A DNA stretch of 64,000 bases from Alphaproteobacteria bacterium (GTDB taxonomy: Bacteria > Pseudomonadota > Alphaproteobacteria > Rhizobiales > Xanthobacteraceae): NCBI GenBank assembly GCA_005884685.1, contig VBAH01000021.1, positions 62,001 to 126,000 on the forward strand. Reading direction: 5' to 3'. A program made the position numbers and the translations under genes. Shown here one piece after another: positions 24,708-33,202 of this stretch. A model generated the notes under the pieces. It was not told where the DNA came from, did not search any database, and worked only from the letters and a program-made list of their open reading frames with translations. The first letter of the stretch is position 1; every line of letters begins with the position of its first letter.

Positions 24708-25190
24708 TCAGTTCGACTTCTTGCGTGGGTCGTCGTTCGGATCGATGTAGGTGATGTCGAACGGGCCGACGCCGTTGATCTGCACCACCGTCTCGCCGTC
24801 GGCGACCGCATAGTGCGCCATGCCGGCCGGAAGGTGGACGAAGCCGCCGGGTACAAGCTGCTTGACGGCCGCGCGATCGAGCTTTTCGGATGCGCCGATC
24901 CCGAACTTGCCGGAGATCACCGTCACCATTTCATCCTTGGTGTGACGGTGCGGCGGCACCGCGAAGCCTCCGGGAAACTTCAGCCGCAGCACGAACGGCC
25001 CTTCCTTGCCGGGATTGCCGAGCAGGACGGCGGCCTGCGCGCCGGCCGGGACCGAGGGCGGGGCGGGGCCCCATTTCACGTCGTCGGCCGGCACCACGGT
25101 GTGATGTCCTTCGGCGGCTTGCGCTTGCGGCGCCACGAACATTGCGGCGGCAAGCATCAGGGCAGCGGTCGTCGCGTGGAGGTATGTCAT
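24708..25190 (-). CDS. Secreted cupin-domain protein
   Basis: A 160-residue protein with a signal peptide ending PQAQA (about 1-26) and a single cupin barrel. Motif 1 reads FAVPPHRHTKDEM, with two His and a Glu as metal ligands, and motif 2 is GGFVHLPAGMAHYAVAD. The family binds a metal and a small molecule; a catalytic or sensing role is possible. It lies downstream of, and in the same direction as, a methyltransferase 44 bases away, so the two are probably one unit. The start at ATG 25190 is the only one giving a signal peptide. Confidence 0.87.
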   Translation of the reverse strand: MTYLHATTAALMLAAAMFVAPQAQAAEGHHTVVPADDVKWGPAPPSVPAGAQAAVLLGNPGKEGPFVLRLKFPGGFAVPPHRHTKDEMVTVISGKFGIGASEKLDRAAVKQLVPGGFVHLPAGMAHYAVADGETVVQINGVGPFDITYIDPNDDPRKKSN

Positions 25191-25234
25191 CGCACGGTCC
25201 TTTCCTGTTGCATCAACGATATGTCGGGGTGACT

Positions 25235-26080
25235 TCAGTGCCGGGCGATCACGACCTCGAGGTACTCGCTCGGCAGCACGAGCGACTGGTCGCCCGACCG
25301 ATTGAATTGACGCATCAGCGCCATGATGTCGCTTTCGAGCGCTGTCTGGCCGGCGGGCTGCAGCGCGGCAAACGCCTTGAGCAGCGGCCCGTAATAGTTG
25401 CGGAAGATTTCCAGCCAGTGCGCGGGCGAGCGATAGCGGAACACGAAGTTGCGCTGCGCCGTCTTGATCGAGGTTGCGTGCGGCTCGAACATCTCGGTGA
25501 GGCGTGCCCGCGTGCCCCATAGCGCGGGCGACTTCACGCCGGCCGGCGGCGGCACGTGCTTGCCGATGGTCTTGAACAGCTGGCCGATGAAGCTTTCCGG
25601 CGTCCAGTTCGCCATCCCGATCTTGCCGCCGCGCTTGCACACGCGGACGAGCTCGCTCGCGGCTCGGTCCTGGTCGGGCGTGAACATGACCCCGAAAGTG
25701 GACATCACGACGTCGAAGCTGGCATCCGCAAACGGCAGCGCCTCGGCGTCGGCTTCGCGGAAGTTGATCGTGAGATGCTCGGCCTGCGCGCGTTCACGGG
25801 CACGCTCGAGCAGCGAGGGCACATAGTCGCTCGCGGTCACGTCGCACCAGCGGCGCGCGGCGGCGAGCGAGGCGTTGCCGTTGCCGGCCGCGACGTCGAG
25901 CACGGACTGTCCCGAGCGGAGGTCGAGGGCTTCGCACAGCTCCTCGCCGACGATCTGCAGCGTGGTGCCGACGACCGCATAGTCGCCGGACGACCATGCG
26001 CCTTGCTGGCGCGTCTTGATCGCGGTGAAATCAGGGGTGGTGGCGGGTTCTTTGGTCATTACAGCCGCGGCGGTTGCCAT
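25235..26080 (-). CDS. Class I SAM-dependent methyltransferase
   Basis: A 281-residue methyltransferase of the UbiE/Methyltransf_11-25 group. Motif I is VLDVAAGNGNASLAA, followed by VTASDYVPSLL and the GKIGMANWTPESFIG segment. The ATG at 26080 follows an AGGAGAG ribosome site, so the longer frame is not used. It is divergent from a large BTAD/TPR regulator across about 80 bases, so that regulator may control it and the cupin gene. The substrate is unknown. Confidence 0.87.
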   Translation of the reverse strand: MATAAAVMTKEPATTPDFTAIKTRQQGAWSSGDYAVVGTTLQIVGEELCEALDLRSGQSVLDVAAGNGNASLAAARRWCDVTASDYVPSLLERARERAQAEHLTINFREADAEALPFADASFDVVMSTFGVMFTPDQDRAASELVRVCKRGGKIGMANWTPESFIGQLFKTIGKHVPPPAGVKSPALWGTRARLTEMFEPHATSIKTAQRNFVFRYRSPAHWLEIFRNYYGPLLKAFAALQPAGQTALESDIMALMRQFNRSGDQSLVLPSEYLEVVIARH

Positions 26081-26161
26081 GATGCACTCTCCTTGTCGGC
26101 GGTGGGTCCTGCTATGCTGCGACCGTAGCGCCCCCATGGGGTCGCGAGCGTGGGAGCCGGC

Positions 26162-28180
26162 GTGGAAATGCCCGTGGAATCGGATCGAGCGGGATCTGCG
26201 GCGCGGTCTTCACTCGACGTTCGCCTGCTTGGCCCGCTCACCATCGTTCGCGATGGCGTGACGCTCGCTTTGCCGCCGTCGCGCAAGGCGCGCGCCCTGT
26301 TTGCCTATCTGGCGCTCGCTCTGCACCCGGTCGCGCGCAGCCAATTGTGCGAGCTGCTGTGGGATGTCCCGAACGATCCGCGCGGGGAGCTGCGCTGGTG
26401 CCTGAGCAAGATCAGGAGTCTCGTCGACACGGCGGACCGTCGGCGCGTCGACACGGAATTGGACATGGTCAGGCTCGACCTCGCCGGCGGCTTTGTCGAT
26501 GCGATCGAGGTGGCACGCGTGACCCAGAAGGGCATCCAGACGGATGCTCCGGATCAGCTGCGAACGATGCTCGCGCTGTTTAAGGGCGATTTTCTCGAAG
26601 GTCTCGAAGTCGACCGGACTCCGGGCTTCAACAACTGGCTCACGGCGCAACGGCGGCGGTTTCGCAGTTACCATGCCGCGCTGCTGGAGCAACTGGTCGG
26701 GCGCGTTCCCGCCGAGGAGGCGCTCGAATACCTCGACAAGTGGCTGGAACTGGCGCCGTTCGACCTGCGCGTACACGAGCTGATGCTCAACGCATTGGCG
26801 CGGCGCGGCAAGATCCGGGAGGGAGAGGAACATCTGGCGGCGGCCACGCGGCTGTTCGAATCCGAGGGCCTCGACAGCACGTCCCTGCGCGACGCCTGGC
26901 GCGCAGCGCGAGTGCGAATTGACAGCACGCCAGTCCCCTTGGCGCAGGCCGAGGTTGCGGCAGCGAGCCGGGGCCGCGACGAGATCAAGCCGGCGCGGCG
27001 CGCCTCGATCGCCGTGATGCCGTTTGTCGACCGCTCGGGCGGGGGCGATATCCGCGGCGGCGCCGCCGATGCGCTCGCCCACGACGTGATTACCCGGTTG
27101 GCGAAGCTGCGCAGTCTGTTCGTCATCGCCCAGGGGACGGTGTTTTCGCTGCACGAGCGGCGCATCGGTCCGGAAGAGGCCGGGCGGATGCTGAACGTCG
27201 ACTACGTCGTCAGCGGCGCGGTGCGGCGCGACGAGCAGCGGCTGACCGTGGCGGTCGAGCTCGCCGAGACGCGGACGGCGCGGATCATCTGGGCCGAAAC
27301 CTTCAACAATAAACTCGACGACGCATTTCTCGTGCTCGACGAGATCGGCAACCGGATCGTGGCGTCGATTGCGAGCGAGATCGAGACGCTCGAGCGCAAT
27401 CGCGCCATGCTGAAGCCGCCGACGTCATTGGACGCCTGGGAGGCCTACCATCGCGGCCTGTGGCATATGTACCGCTTCAACAAGGCGGACAACGAGCTCG
27501 CGCACAATTTTTTCGCAACGGCGGTCCGTCTCGACCCGACCTTTGCGCGGGCCTACGCCGGCTTGTCGTTCACGCATTTCCAGAACGCGTTCCAGCGCTG
27601 GACGAAGCGCGAGCTTGAAATCGAGCGGGCCTTCGAGACGGCCGGACAAAGCCTGATGGTCGACGATCGCGACCCCGCGGCGCATTGGTCGATGGGCCGT
27701 GCGCTGTGGCTGCGCGGCCGGCATGACCAGTCCGTCGTCGAGCTCGAGCAGGCGATCGATCTCAGCCCGAATTTCGCGCTCGGCCATTACACGCTGGCAT
27801 TCGTGCACTCGCAGGATGGGGACGCCGGGGCGGCGGTCTCGTACTCGGATCACTCGCGCAACCTGAGCCCGTTCGACCCGCTGCTGTTCGGTATCCTGGG
27901 CGCACGCGCCATGGCGCTGGTGCGTCTCGGCCGGTTCGACGAAGCCGCGGAGGCCGGCGTCACGGCCGCGGCGCGCCCGAACGCGCACGCGCACATCCTG
28001 GCGATCGCGGCGTTTTCGCTGGCGCTGGCCGGCCGGCTCGACGAGGCGCGCAGTCAGCTTGCTGCCATTCGCAGGATGCTGCCGAATTATCGTGTCGATG
28101 ATTTTCTCGCCACGATGCAATTCGCGCCCGAGGGAGAGACGCTATTTCGCGGGGCGGCGAAGAGGATAGGCGGGAGTTGA
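26162..28180 (+). CDS. BTAD-type transcriptional regulator with TolB-like and TPR regions (SARP-like), copy 1
   Basis: A 672-residue regulator. An OmpR-like winged helix (about 18-95, LLGPLTIVRDGVTLALPPSRKARALFAYLAL) is followed by a bacterial transcriptional activator (BTAD) helical domain (about 105-245), a TolB/FlgO-like segment beginning SIAVMPFVDRSGG (near 285) and a C-terminal set of TPR helices. The start is a GTG at 26162 with GGGAG five bases upstream; ATG 26168 is possible. The architecture is shared with the gene at 38218-40305. A role as activator of the divergent methyltransferase and cupin genes is inferred. Confidence 0.85.
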   Translation: MEMPVESDRAGSAARSSLDVRLLGPLTIVRDGVTLALPPSRKARALFAYLALALHPVARSQLCELLWDVPNDPRGELRWCLSKIRSLVDTADRRRVDTELDMVRLDLAGGFVDAIEVARVTQKGIQTDAPDQLRTMLALFKGDFLEGLEVDRTPGFNNWLTAQRRRFRSYHAALLEQLVGRVPAEEALEYLDKWLELAPFDLRVHELMLNALARRGKIREGEEHLAAATRLFESEGLDSTSLRDAWRAARVRIDSTPVPLAQAEVAAASRGRDEIKPARRASIAVMPFVDRSGGGDIRGGAADALAHDVITRLAKLRSLFVIAQGTVFSLHERRIGPEEAGRMLNVDYVVSGAVRRDEQRLTVAVELAETRTARIIWAETFNNKLDDAFLVLDEIGNRIVASIASEIETLERNRAMLKPPTSLDAWEAYHRGLWHMYRFNKADNELAHNFFATAVRLDPTFARAYAGLSFTHFQNAFQRWTKRELEIERAFETAGQSLMVDDRDPAAHWSMGRALWLRGRHDQSVVELEQAIDLSPNFALGHYTLAFVHSQDGDAGAAVSYSDHSRNLSPFDPLLFGILGARAMALVRLGRFDEAAEAGVTAAARPNAHAHILAIAAFSLALAGRLDEARSQLAAIRRMLPNYRVDDFLATMQFAPEGETLFRGAAKRIGGS

Positions 28181-28284
28181 TCGTTCTCGGGCCATTGTAT
28201 CACTGCGCTTAAGAAGGCATTCTTCCCCAAGCGATCTTGCAAAGTCAGCCGTGCCAAATCCCGTAGATGCGAGGGGAGGCAGCC

Positions 28285-29325
28285 TTGCGAGCGATGAACA
28301 GGGCGCTTTGCTCGCTACTGATAATTGCAGCGAACAGCTTGGCGGCAAACGCGCAGGTGCCGCCGGTGACCGGGCAATGCGACCGAAGCATTCCGGGTAA
28401 CTGTCCGGTGGTTGGTCCACCAGGTCCAGCCGGTCCTTTGGGTGGCGACTACGACGACGACGGCGCTCCGTGTCGCGGCGGCTGGTTTCATGGCCGCGTC
28501 TGGGATGCGATTCTCGGACGATGTGACGAGCAGGAGAACAATACTCCCGCGCCGCCTCTGCAAACGAAAACCGACTACAGGATCGGCGCCGTCTTCCCGG
28601 ACTCGAGCACCCGGTATCTGACGCCCGACGAGTTGGGAAAGCTTTCTGCCGGGAAGTTGCGGATTGCCCGCAATGAGATCTATGCGCGGAACGGGCGTTT
28701 TTTTAAGGATCCGGCACTGCGATCACATTTCTCGCAATTCGGCTGGTACAACCCGACAAGCTGGGACGTCCCGCTAAATCCGATCGAGAAAGTTAACGTC
28801 AAGGTGATTGCAAGCTTCGAAGGGGCGAAAGCGGCCGCGAAGACGAGCATTCTTGTGGGGCCAATCGGAGCGGTCTCTCCCCAAGCCGGGACGGGCGATA
28901 CGCAGAGTTCTGAAGTCAAGCGTGCCAAATTTGAGAGGTTGAAATCTGATGCATTCCGGCAAATTCGAGAGATTGCCGTGTTGCGCGATCAATGTCGCGA
29001 AAAGCGGTCTTCCTGCTCGGCGAACGGATTGGCTTACGATGAGCGGGAAGCGCTCCGGCGTCGCGATCGCCAATACTTCATATGGGGGGAAGTCGCTTAT
29101 TATATCCCATCGTCCGATGCCCTGGTGGCAACCCCGCCAGAGCTGAAGCACGAGATGGGCACGCTGGGTGGTGTGAAGTTATTCGGCTACGGAGCGGACT
29201 GGTTCTACATTTACGTTATAAAGGGTTACGTACATTATGGCTCAACACCAATCGGCGGCCAGGGGGCAGCCGCTTTAGGCTATAAAAAGGCCTTTGCCGA
29301 CAACAACGGGTTCAAGCCGTGGTGA
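28285..29325 (+). CDS. Secreted YARHG-domain protein
   Basis: A protein of about 346 residues. The TTG start at 28285 sits five bases after GGGGAGG; the ATGs at 28267 and 28294 are alternatives. A signal peptide (LCSLLIIAANSLAANAQ) is followed by a Pro/Gly-rich stretch and then a YARHG domain, RYLTPDELGKLSAGKLRIAR followed by NEIYARNGRFF. This is an extracellular module of unknown function, often next to peptidoglycan-related domains. The second half has no known domain. The gene is AT-richer than its neighbours, which might hint at acquisition. It converges on the HIT gene. Confidence 0.75.
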   Translation: MRAMNRALCSLLIIAANSLAANAQVPPVTGQCDRSIPGNCPVVGPPGPAGPLGGDYDDDGAPCRGGWFHGRVWDAILGRCDEQENNTPAPPLQTKTDYRIGAVFPDSSTRYLTPDELGKLSAGKLRIARNEIYARNGRFFKDPALRSHFSQFGWYNPTSWDVPLNPIEKVNVKVIASFEGAKAAAKTSILVGPIGAVSPQAGTGDTQSSEVKRAKFERLKSDAFRQIREIAVLRDQCREKRSSCSANGLAYDEREALRRRDRQYFIWGEVAYYIPSSDALVATPPELKHEMGTLGGVKLFGYGADWFYIYVIKGYVHYGSTPIGGQGAAALGYKKAFADNNGFKPW

Positions 29326-29343
29326 CGAGAGCGAGCGGCTTCA

Positions 29344-29769
29344 TCAAGCCTTCAGCGCCGCCGCAAGCTTCAGCGCTTGATCGGAGAGCACGGATGGCTC
29401 TTCCTTCACGCTCGCCGGCGGCTTGAGCGGTACGCCCGCCTTGCGCGGGATGACGTGCACATGCAGGTGAAACACCACCTGTCCGCCGGCGCTCTCGTTG
29501 AATTGCTGCACCGTGATGCCGTCGGCGTTGAACGCCTTGATGGCGGCGCGCGCGATCGTCTGCGCGGCCTGCATCACATGGGCGAGATCGCCCGGATCGG
29601 CATCGAGCAGGTTGCGCGCCGGCGCCTTCGGCAGCACGAGCGTGTGTCCGGGCGCGCGCGGCATGATGTCGAGGAAAGCAAACGCGCGCTCGTCCTCGTA
29701 GACCTTGTGACAGGGCAGTTCGCCGCGGAGGATTTTGGCGAAGATGTTGTTCGCATCGTAGCTCGGCAT
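29344..29769 (-). CDS. HIT family protein
   Basis: A 141-residue histidine-triad hydrolase or transferase of the Hint/HinT branch, which cleaves purine nucleotide phosphoramidates. The triad is H101-x-H103-x-H105 in FHLHVHVIP, and FLDIMPRAPGHTLVLPK gives the nucleotide-binding part. It starts at ATG 29769, 13 bases after the stop of the upstream acetyltransferase, so the two form an operon. Confidence 0.94.
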   Translation of the reverse strand: MPSYDANNIFAKILRGELPCHKVYEDERAFAFLDIMPRAPGHTLVLPKAPARNLLDADPGDLAHVMQAAQTIARAAIKAFNADGITVQQFNESAGGQVVFHLHVHVIPRKAGVPLKPPASVKEEPSVLSDQALKLAAALKA

Positions 29770-29782
29770 CGAGGGGCGGTCC

Positions 29783-30979
29783 TTACTTAGAGGTTTGTTC
29801 GAGGTCCAGATCCTTGCGGAAGGGGCCCATGGCGGCAAGCTCTGCGCCGGCTGCCGCCACATAGGCGCGCTCGCGCTTGAGGTAGTCGGCAATCGCGCGG
29901 CGCAGCGCCGGATCGGCGATGTAATGCGCCGAATGGGTCGCCACCGGCATGTAGCCGCGCGCCAGCTTGTGCTCACCCTGCGCCCCGGCCTCGACCCGCG
30001 CGAGCCTGTTTTGGATCGCAAAATCAATGGCCTGGTAGTAGCACAGCTCGAAGTGCAGGAACGGATGGTGCTCGACCGCGCCCCAGTGGCGGCCGTACAG
30101 CGCGTCCGAGCCGATGAAGTTGATCGCGCCCGCGATGAAGCGCCCGGCGCGTTTGGCCATCACCAGCAAGATCGACTGCTGCATCGTCTGTCCGATCAGC
30201 GAGTAGAACTGCCGCGTCAGGTAGGGCCGCCCCCATTTGCGCGAGCCGGTCTCCATGTAGAACGCGAAGAACGTGTCCCAGACGCTTTCGGTCAGATCCG
30301 AACCGGTCAGCCACGCGATCTCGATGCCGGGCTGCAGCGCCTCGCGCCGCTCGCGCCGGATGGCCTTGCGCTTGCGCGCGGCGAGCGCGCCGAGGAAGTC
30401 CTCGAAGGTCGCGTAGTTCGCATTCTCCCAGTGGAACTGCTGGTCGTTGCGCTGCAGATACCCAAGCTCCCCGAGCAGGCGCCATTCGTCTTCCGGTGCG
30501 AACGTGACGTGCACGGATGACGCGTCGCGCAACTTGGCGAGCTCGATCAGCCCGCTCGCCAGCCCCTGACGGACCTGCCCGGCGTTCTCGCCCGGCGGCA
30601 CGAGGAGGCGGCGCCCGGTCGCGGGCGTGAAAGGCACGCAGACCTGGACCTTGGGGTAGTAGCTGCCGCCGGCGCGTTCATAGGCTTCCGCCCAGCCGGC
30701 GTCGAACACGTATTCGCCGCGCGAGTGGGACTTCAGGTAGGCCGGGACGGCACCCAATATCGTGCCGTCTTGGGTCTCGGCGATGAGGTGCTGCGGCTGC
30801 CAGCCGGTCCGCCTGGTGGCCGATCCGGACGTCTCCAGCGCGGAGAGAAAAGCATGCGAGATGAAGGGGTTATAAGCCCGACCCTGACAATTTGCTTGCG
30901 GATTGGCGCAGGCCTCCCAGGCGGCGGCCGGAACGTCGGCGATCGCAGGAACGACGCGGATGCGCAGATCGGTCTCCAT
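29783..30979 (-). CDS. GNAT-like acyltransferase, FemAB/peptidogalycan family (DUF482)
   Basis: A 398-residue protein with a double GNAT-like fold, a family annotated as putative peptidogalycan biosynthesis proteins in alphaproteobacteria. The start is placed at ATG 30979 (METDLRIRVV). Family features are FDAGWAEAYERAGGSYYPKV and FYMETGSRKWGRPYLTRQFY, with LFHFE-like FLHFELCYYQAIDFAI and EAGAQGEHKLARGYMPVAT near the end. The aminoacyl or acyl donor and the acceptor are unknown. It precedes the HIT gene by 13 bases. Confidence 0.88.
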   Translation of the reverse strand: METDLRIRVVPAIADVPAAAWEACANPQANCQGRAYNPFISHAFLSALETSGSATRRTGWQPQHLIAETQDGTILGAVPAYLKSHSRGEYVFDAGWAEAYERAGGSYYPKVQVCVPFTPATGRRLLVPPGENAGQVRQGLASGLIELAKLRDASSVHVTFAPEDEWRLLGELGYLQRNDQQFHWENANYATFEDFLGALAARKRKAIRRERREALQPGIEIAWLTGSDLTESVWDTFFAFYMETGSRKWGRPYLTRQFYSLIGQTMQQSILLVMAKRAGRFIAGAINFIGSDALYGRHWGAVEHHPFLHFELCYYQAIDFAIQNRLARVEAGAQGEHKLARGYMPVATHSAHYIADPALRRAIADYLKRERAYVAAAGAELAAMGPFRKDLDLEQTSK

Positions 30980-31085
30980 CGCGGTTTTGTAGGCGCGCAT
31001 GATCCTGCCCGGCAACCGGCTACTGGTCCCTTTCGAGACCGGACGTGGTCCCCTCTACGCCAACCCCCGGCTCACAGGACCAGCC

Positions 31086-31111
31086 GGAACTTCACAGAGA
31101 TCGTCAGCGTT
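31086..31111 (+). promoter_or_regulatory. EcfG-type stress promoter of the 31.1-31.5 kb operon
   Basis: GGAAC (31086-31090), 17 bases, CGTT (31108-31111) followed by TG. This matches the general-stress consensus exactly. The predicted transcript would begin about 20 bases before the ATG at 31139. Confidence 0.72.
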
Positions 31112-31138
31112 TGCTCCACCTCAACGTTGGAGGAAGAC

Positions 31139-31369
31139 ATGAAGAAGCTGATCCTTGCTGCCGCGCTCACCGGCGCTTTTGTGATCCCGGCCTTCGCTCA
31201 GGCCGAGTTCTACATCGTGCAGGATACCGCGACCAAGAAGTGCACCATCGTCGACAAGAAGCCGACGGTGACCACGCAGACCGTCGTGAGCCCCTCGGGC
31301 ACGATCTACAAGACCCGTACCGAAGCCGAGGCCGGCATGAAGACCGTCAAGGTCTGCACCACCAACTAA
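31139..31369 (+). CDS. Small secreted stress-type protein
   Basis: A 76-residue protein with a clear signal peptide (MKKLILAAALTGAFVIPAFA, residues 1-20). The mature part of about 55 residues has two cysteines, Thr/Lys-rich strands and repeated YIVQD / KKCTIVDKKP sequence. The start follows GGAGGA. Similar short proteins are widespread in Bradyrhizobium-like genomes without known function. It is the first gene of a two-gene unit with microprotein 2, behind an EcfG-type promoter and before a strong terminator. Confidence 0.82.
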   Translation: MKKLILAAALTGAFVIPAFAQAEFYIVQDTATKKCTIVDKKPTVTTQTVVSPSGTIYKTRTEAEAGMKTVKVCTTN

Positions 31370-31393
31370 CGCCGATCCAGAGGAGAACCGCCA

Positions 31394-31474
31394 TTGCCAG
31401 GCATTCTGGTGGGGGCCATTCCCGCCGTGATCGTCCTTGGCGGTGGCGCTTACTCCGCGATGCATCTGCACTGA
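31394..31474 (+). CDS. 26-residue membrane microprotein (family member 2)
   Basis: A tiny gene encoding one hydrophobic helix with the core PAVIVLGGGAY and the ending MHLH. It begins at a TTG placed seven bases after AGAGGAGA, a strong ribosome site that decides the start. It is identical at 17 of 26 positions to the protein from 11793-11873, and most base differences in the shared core are synonymous. It follows the secreted-protein gene by 24 bases and precedes a terminator. Its role is unknown. Confidence 0.75.
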   Translation: MPGILVGAIPAVIVLGGGAYSAMHLH

Positions 31475-31497
31475 CAGGGAACGCAGGTGCGAACTTC

Positions 31498-31527
31498 AAG
31501 CCGCCGGCAACGGCGGCTTTCTTTTTG
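31498..31527 (+). terminator. Rho-independent terminator of the small stress operon
   Basis: An eight-base-pair stem aagccgcc (31498-31505) / ggcggctt (31512-31519), six-base loop, then tctttttg. It lies 24 bases after microprotein 2. Confidence 0.88.
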
Positions 31528-31579
31528 TCACTTGATTCCGTCCCGCGTCGTCGCATACTCGGAACAGCGGGGGTGAAGC

Positions 31580-31783
31580 GTGAAGCTGGTTGCCGAGTAC
31601 CTGGAGCAGGTGATCAACTTCGAACGAATGGCCGCGGAGGCGACCGATCCCACGCTGAAGGCGTTGCTCAAGGAGCAAGCCGCCGCCTACCGAAAGTTGG
31701 CGGAGAAGCGCGCGGCCGAACTCAACCTCCCGCCCCTCAACGTCCCGGCCGTGATCCCGCCTCAGGATGACGGAGTGTCCTAG
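31580..31783 (+). CDS. Small helical hypothetical protein
   Basis: A 67-residue protein of unknown function, starting at a GTG (31580). It is predicted to be a helical hairpin (EYLEQVINFERMAAEATDPT, then LKALLKEQAAAYRKLAEKRA) with a Pro-rich tail. Short proteins with this pattern are frequent in rhizobial genomes. It converges on the glycerophosphodiesterase gene. No strong ribosome site is visible. Confidence 0.6.
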   Translation: MKLVAEYLEQVINFERMAAEATDPTLKALLKEQAAAYRKLAEKRAAELNLPPLNVPAVIPPQDDGVS

Positions 31784-31810
31784 CCGGCGGCCCCGTCAGT
31801 GCGCGCGGCG

Positions 31811-32557
31811 CTACGGCCTGAACCCCTCGAAAATCATCTGGTTCGCCCACTTGCGCGCGCGCTGACGATCGTTCTCGTTGCGCACCGTCCAGGCCAGCAG
31901 CGGCAGCGCGAAGATATTGCGTGCAATCCACGGACCGGGAGAGGGCAGGTCCTTCACATTGTAGGCGACGAAATGCGGGCGCGTGCGCGGCGCGTGGAGC
32001 AGGAATGCGAGCGAGCGTTTCTGGCTATCCGACAGCTGATACCATTCGGAATCCTTGTAGTGACGCTCCGCCACGATACCGCGCGGCAGAGCGGGCGCAA
32101 TCTCACGCAGTGCCTGCACGACGCCCGCGTCGAACGACATCACGGCGACCGGGCCGGCATAGCTCCTGAGCACCTCCGCCGTGCGGGCGGCGAGCCGGCG
32201 GTCACCGTCGAAGCGGCTTTTCAATTCGATCACCAGCGGCGTGCGGCCGGAAACGAGCGCGCACAATTCGCCGAGCGTCAACATGCGGTCGCCGGTCGCC
32301 TTGAACGGCACCTCTTTCAGGCCGGCGGCGGTCATCGCGGCAAGCAGCCGCGACCCGAGCGTCAGCCGGCCCAGCGCGAAGTCATGATGCACCATGGCTT
32401 CGCCATCGGCGCTGATCTGCACATCCGTTTCGATGGCGAAGTTGCCGGCAATCGCCGCGGCAAACGCCGAAGCGGTGTTTTCGATGACCCCGGCCGCGGC
32501 GTCATGCAGGCCGCGATGCGCGACCGGGCGCGCGGTGAGCCATTTTAGGTCGCGCAT
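31811..32557 (-). CDS. Glycerophosphodiester phosphodiesterase
   Basis: A TIM-barrel enzyme of 248 residues that hydrolyses glycerophosphodiesters to glycerol-3-phosphate and an alcohol. The active-site motif VAHRGLHDA...ENTASAF at the N-terminus, the metal ligands ETDVQIS and MVHHDFALGRLT, and IELKSRF are all present. No signal peptide is visible, so it is probably cytoplasmic. It starts at ATG 32557; an upstream extension would run into a repeat (32562-32600). Confidence 0.92.
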   Translation of the reverse strand: MRDLKWLTARPVAHRGLHDAAAGVIENTASAFAAAIAGNFAIETDVQISADGEAMVHHDFALGRLTLGSRLLAAMTAAGLKEVPFKATGDRMLTLGELCALVSGRTPLVIELKSRFDGDRRLAARTAEVLRSYAGPVAVMSFDAGVVQALREIAPALPRGIVAERHYKDSEWYQLSDSQKRSLAFLLHAPRTRPHFVAYNVKDLPSPGPWIARNIFALPLLAWTVRNENDRQRARKWANQMIFEGFRP

Positions 32558-32561
32558 GGTC

Positions 32562-32600
32562 TTATCCGGAAAACCGGTTCCCACTTTTCGGGACCATGCG
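32562..32600. repeat. Short rhizobial intergenic repeat, 'ccggaaaaccggttcccacttt' type
   Basis: The segment ttatccggaaaaccggttcc followed by cacttttcgggaccatgcg is a dispersed element typical of Bradyrhizobium-like genomes, with imperfect inverted symmetry. It occupies the gap between the glycerophosphodiesterase and RidA genes. Confidence 0.65.
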
Positions 32601-32602
32601 CC

Positions 32603-33070
32603 TTACGAAACCTCGAACAGTCCCTCGACTTCGACGGCGGCATCCATCGGAAGCACGGCGACGCCGATCGTGGTGCGGGCGTGGCGCCCCTTGTCGCCGA
32701 ACGCCGTCACCATCAGGTCGGAGGCGCCGTTCATCACCTTGGGCGTTTCGAGGAAGTCGGGCGTCGCATTGATGAAGCCGCCGAGCCGCACCACGCGCTG
32801 CACCTTGTCGAGATCGCCGAGCGCGACCTTGATCTGCGCCAAGAGGTTCACGGCGCATTGGCGCGCGGCCTTCTGGCCATCCTCGATCGACACCGCACCC
32901 CCGAGCTTGCCGACCGCGAGCAGCTTGCCCTCGGCCCCGAAGCAAAGCTGGCCGGACACCACTAACAGGTTGCCAGTGCGCACGAATCCGACGTAATTGG
33001 CAACCGGCGCGGCCGGGGTGCCAAGGGTGATCCCGAGATCCGCAAGCTTTTTTTCAACTGTCCCCGCCAT
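32603..33070 (-). CDS. RidA family protein
   Basis: A 155-residue protein of the RidA/YjgF/UK114 superfamily, whose members hydrolyse reactive enamines and imines to ketones and ammonia; many relatives have lost that activity. VANYVGFVRTGNLLVVSGQL and VVRLGGFINATPDF match the family, and the C-terminus ends in AAVEVEGLFEVS. The start is the ATG at 33070. It belongs to the longer Rid subgroup often annotated as endoribonuclease L-PSP-like. Confidence 0.9.
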   Translation of the reverse strand: MAGTVEKKLADLGITLGTPAAPVANYVGFVRTGNLLVVSGQLCFGAEGKLLAVGKLGGAVSIEDGQKAARQCAVNLLAQIKVALGDLDKVQRVVRLGGFINATPDFLETPKVMNGASDLMVTAFGDKGRHARTTIGVAVLPMDAAVEVEGLFEVS

Positions 33071-33202
33071 GATCGCCTCCACCTCGTGTCGAGGGAAAGT
33101 CTTGGCCGATCGGGCGCACAGGCGCAAGCGGATCGGGGATGCAACGGAGTTGCGGCGCACGCGGCGCACATCTATGGTCCGGCCGCATTGAGGAGAGACC
33201 GA

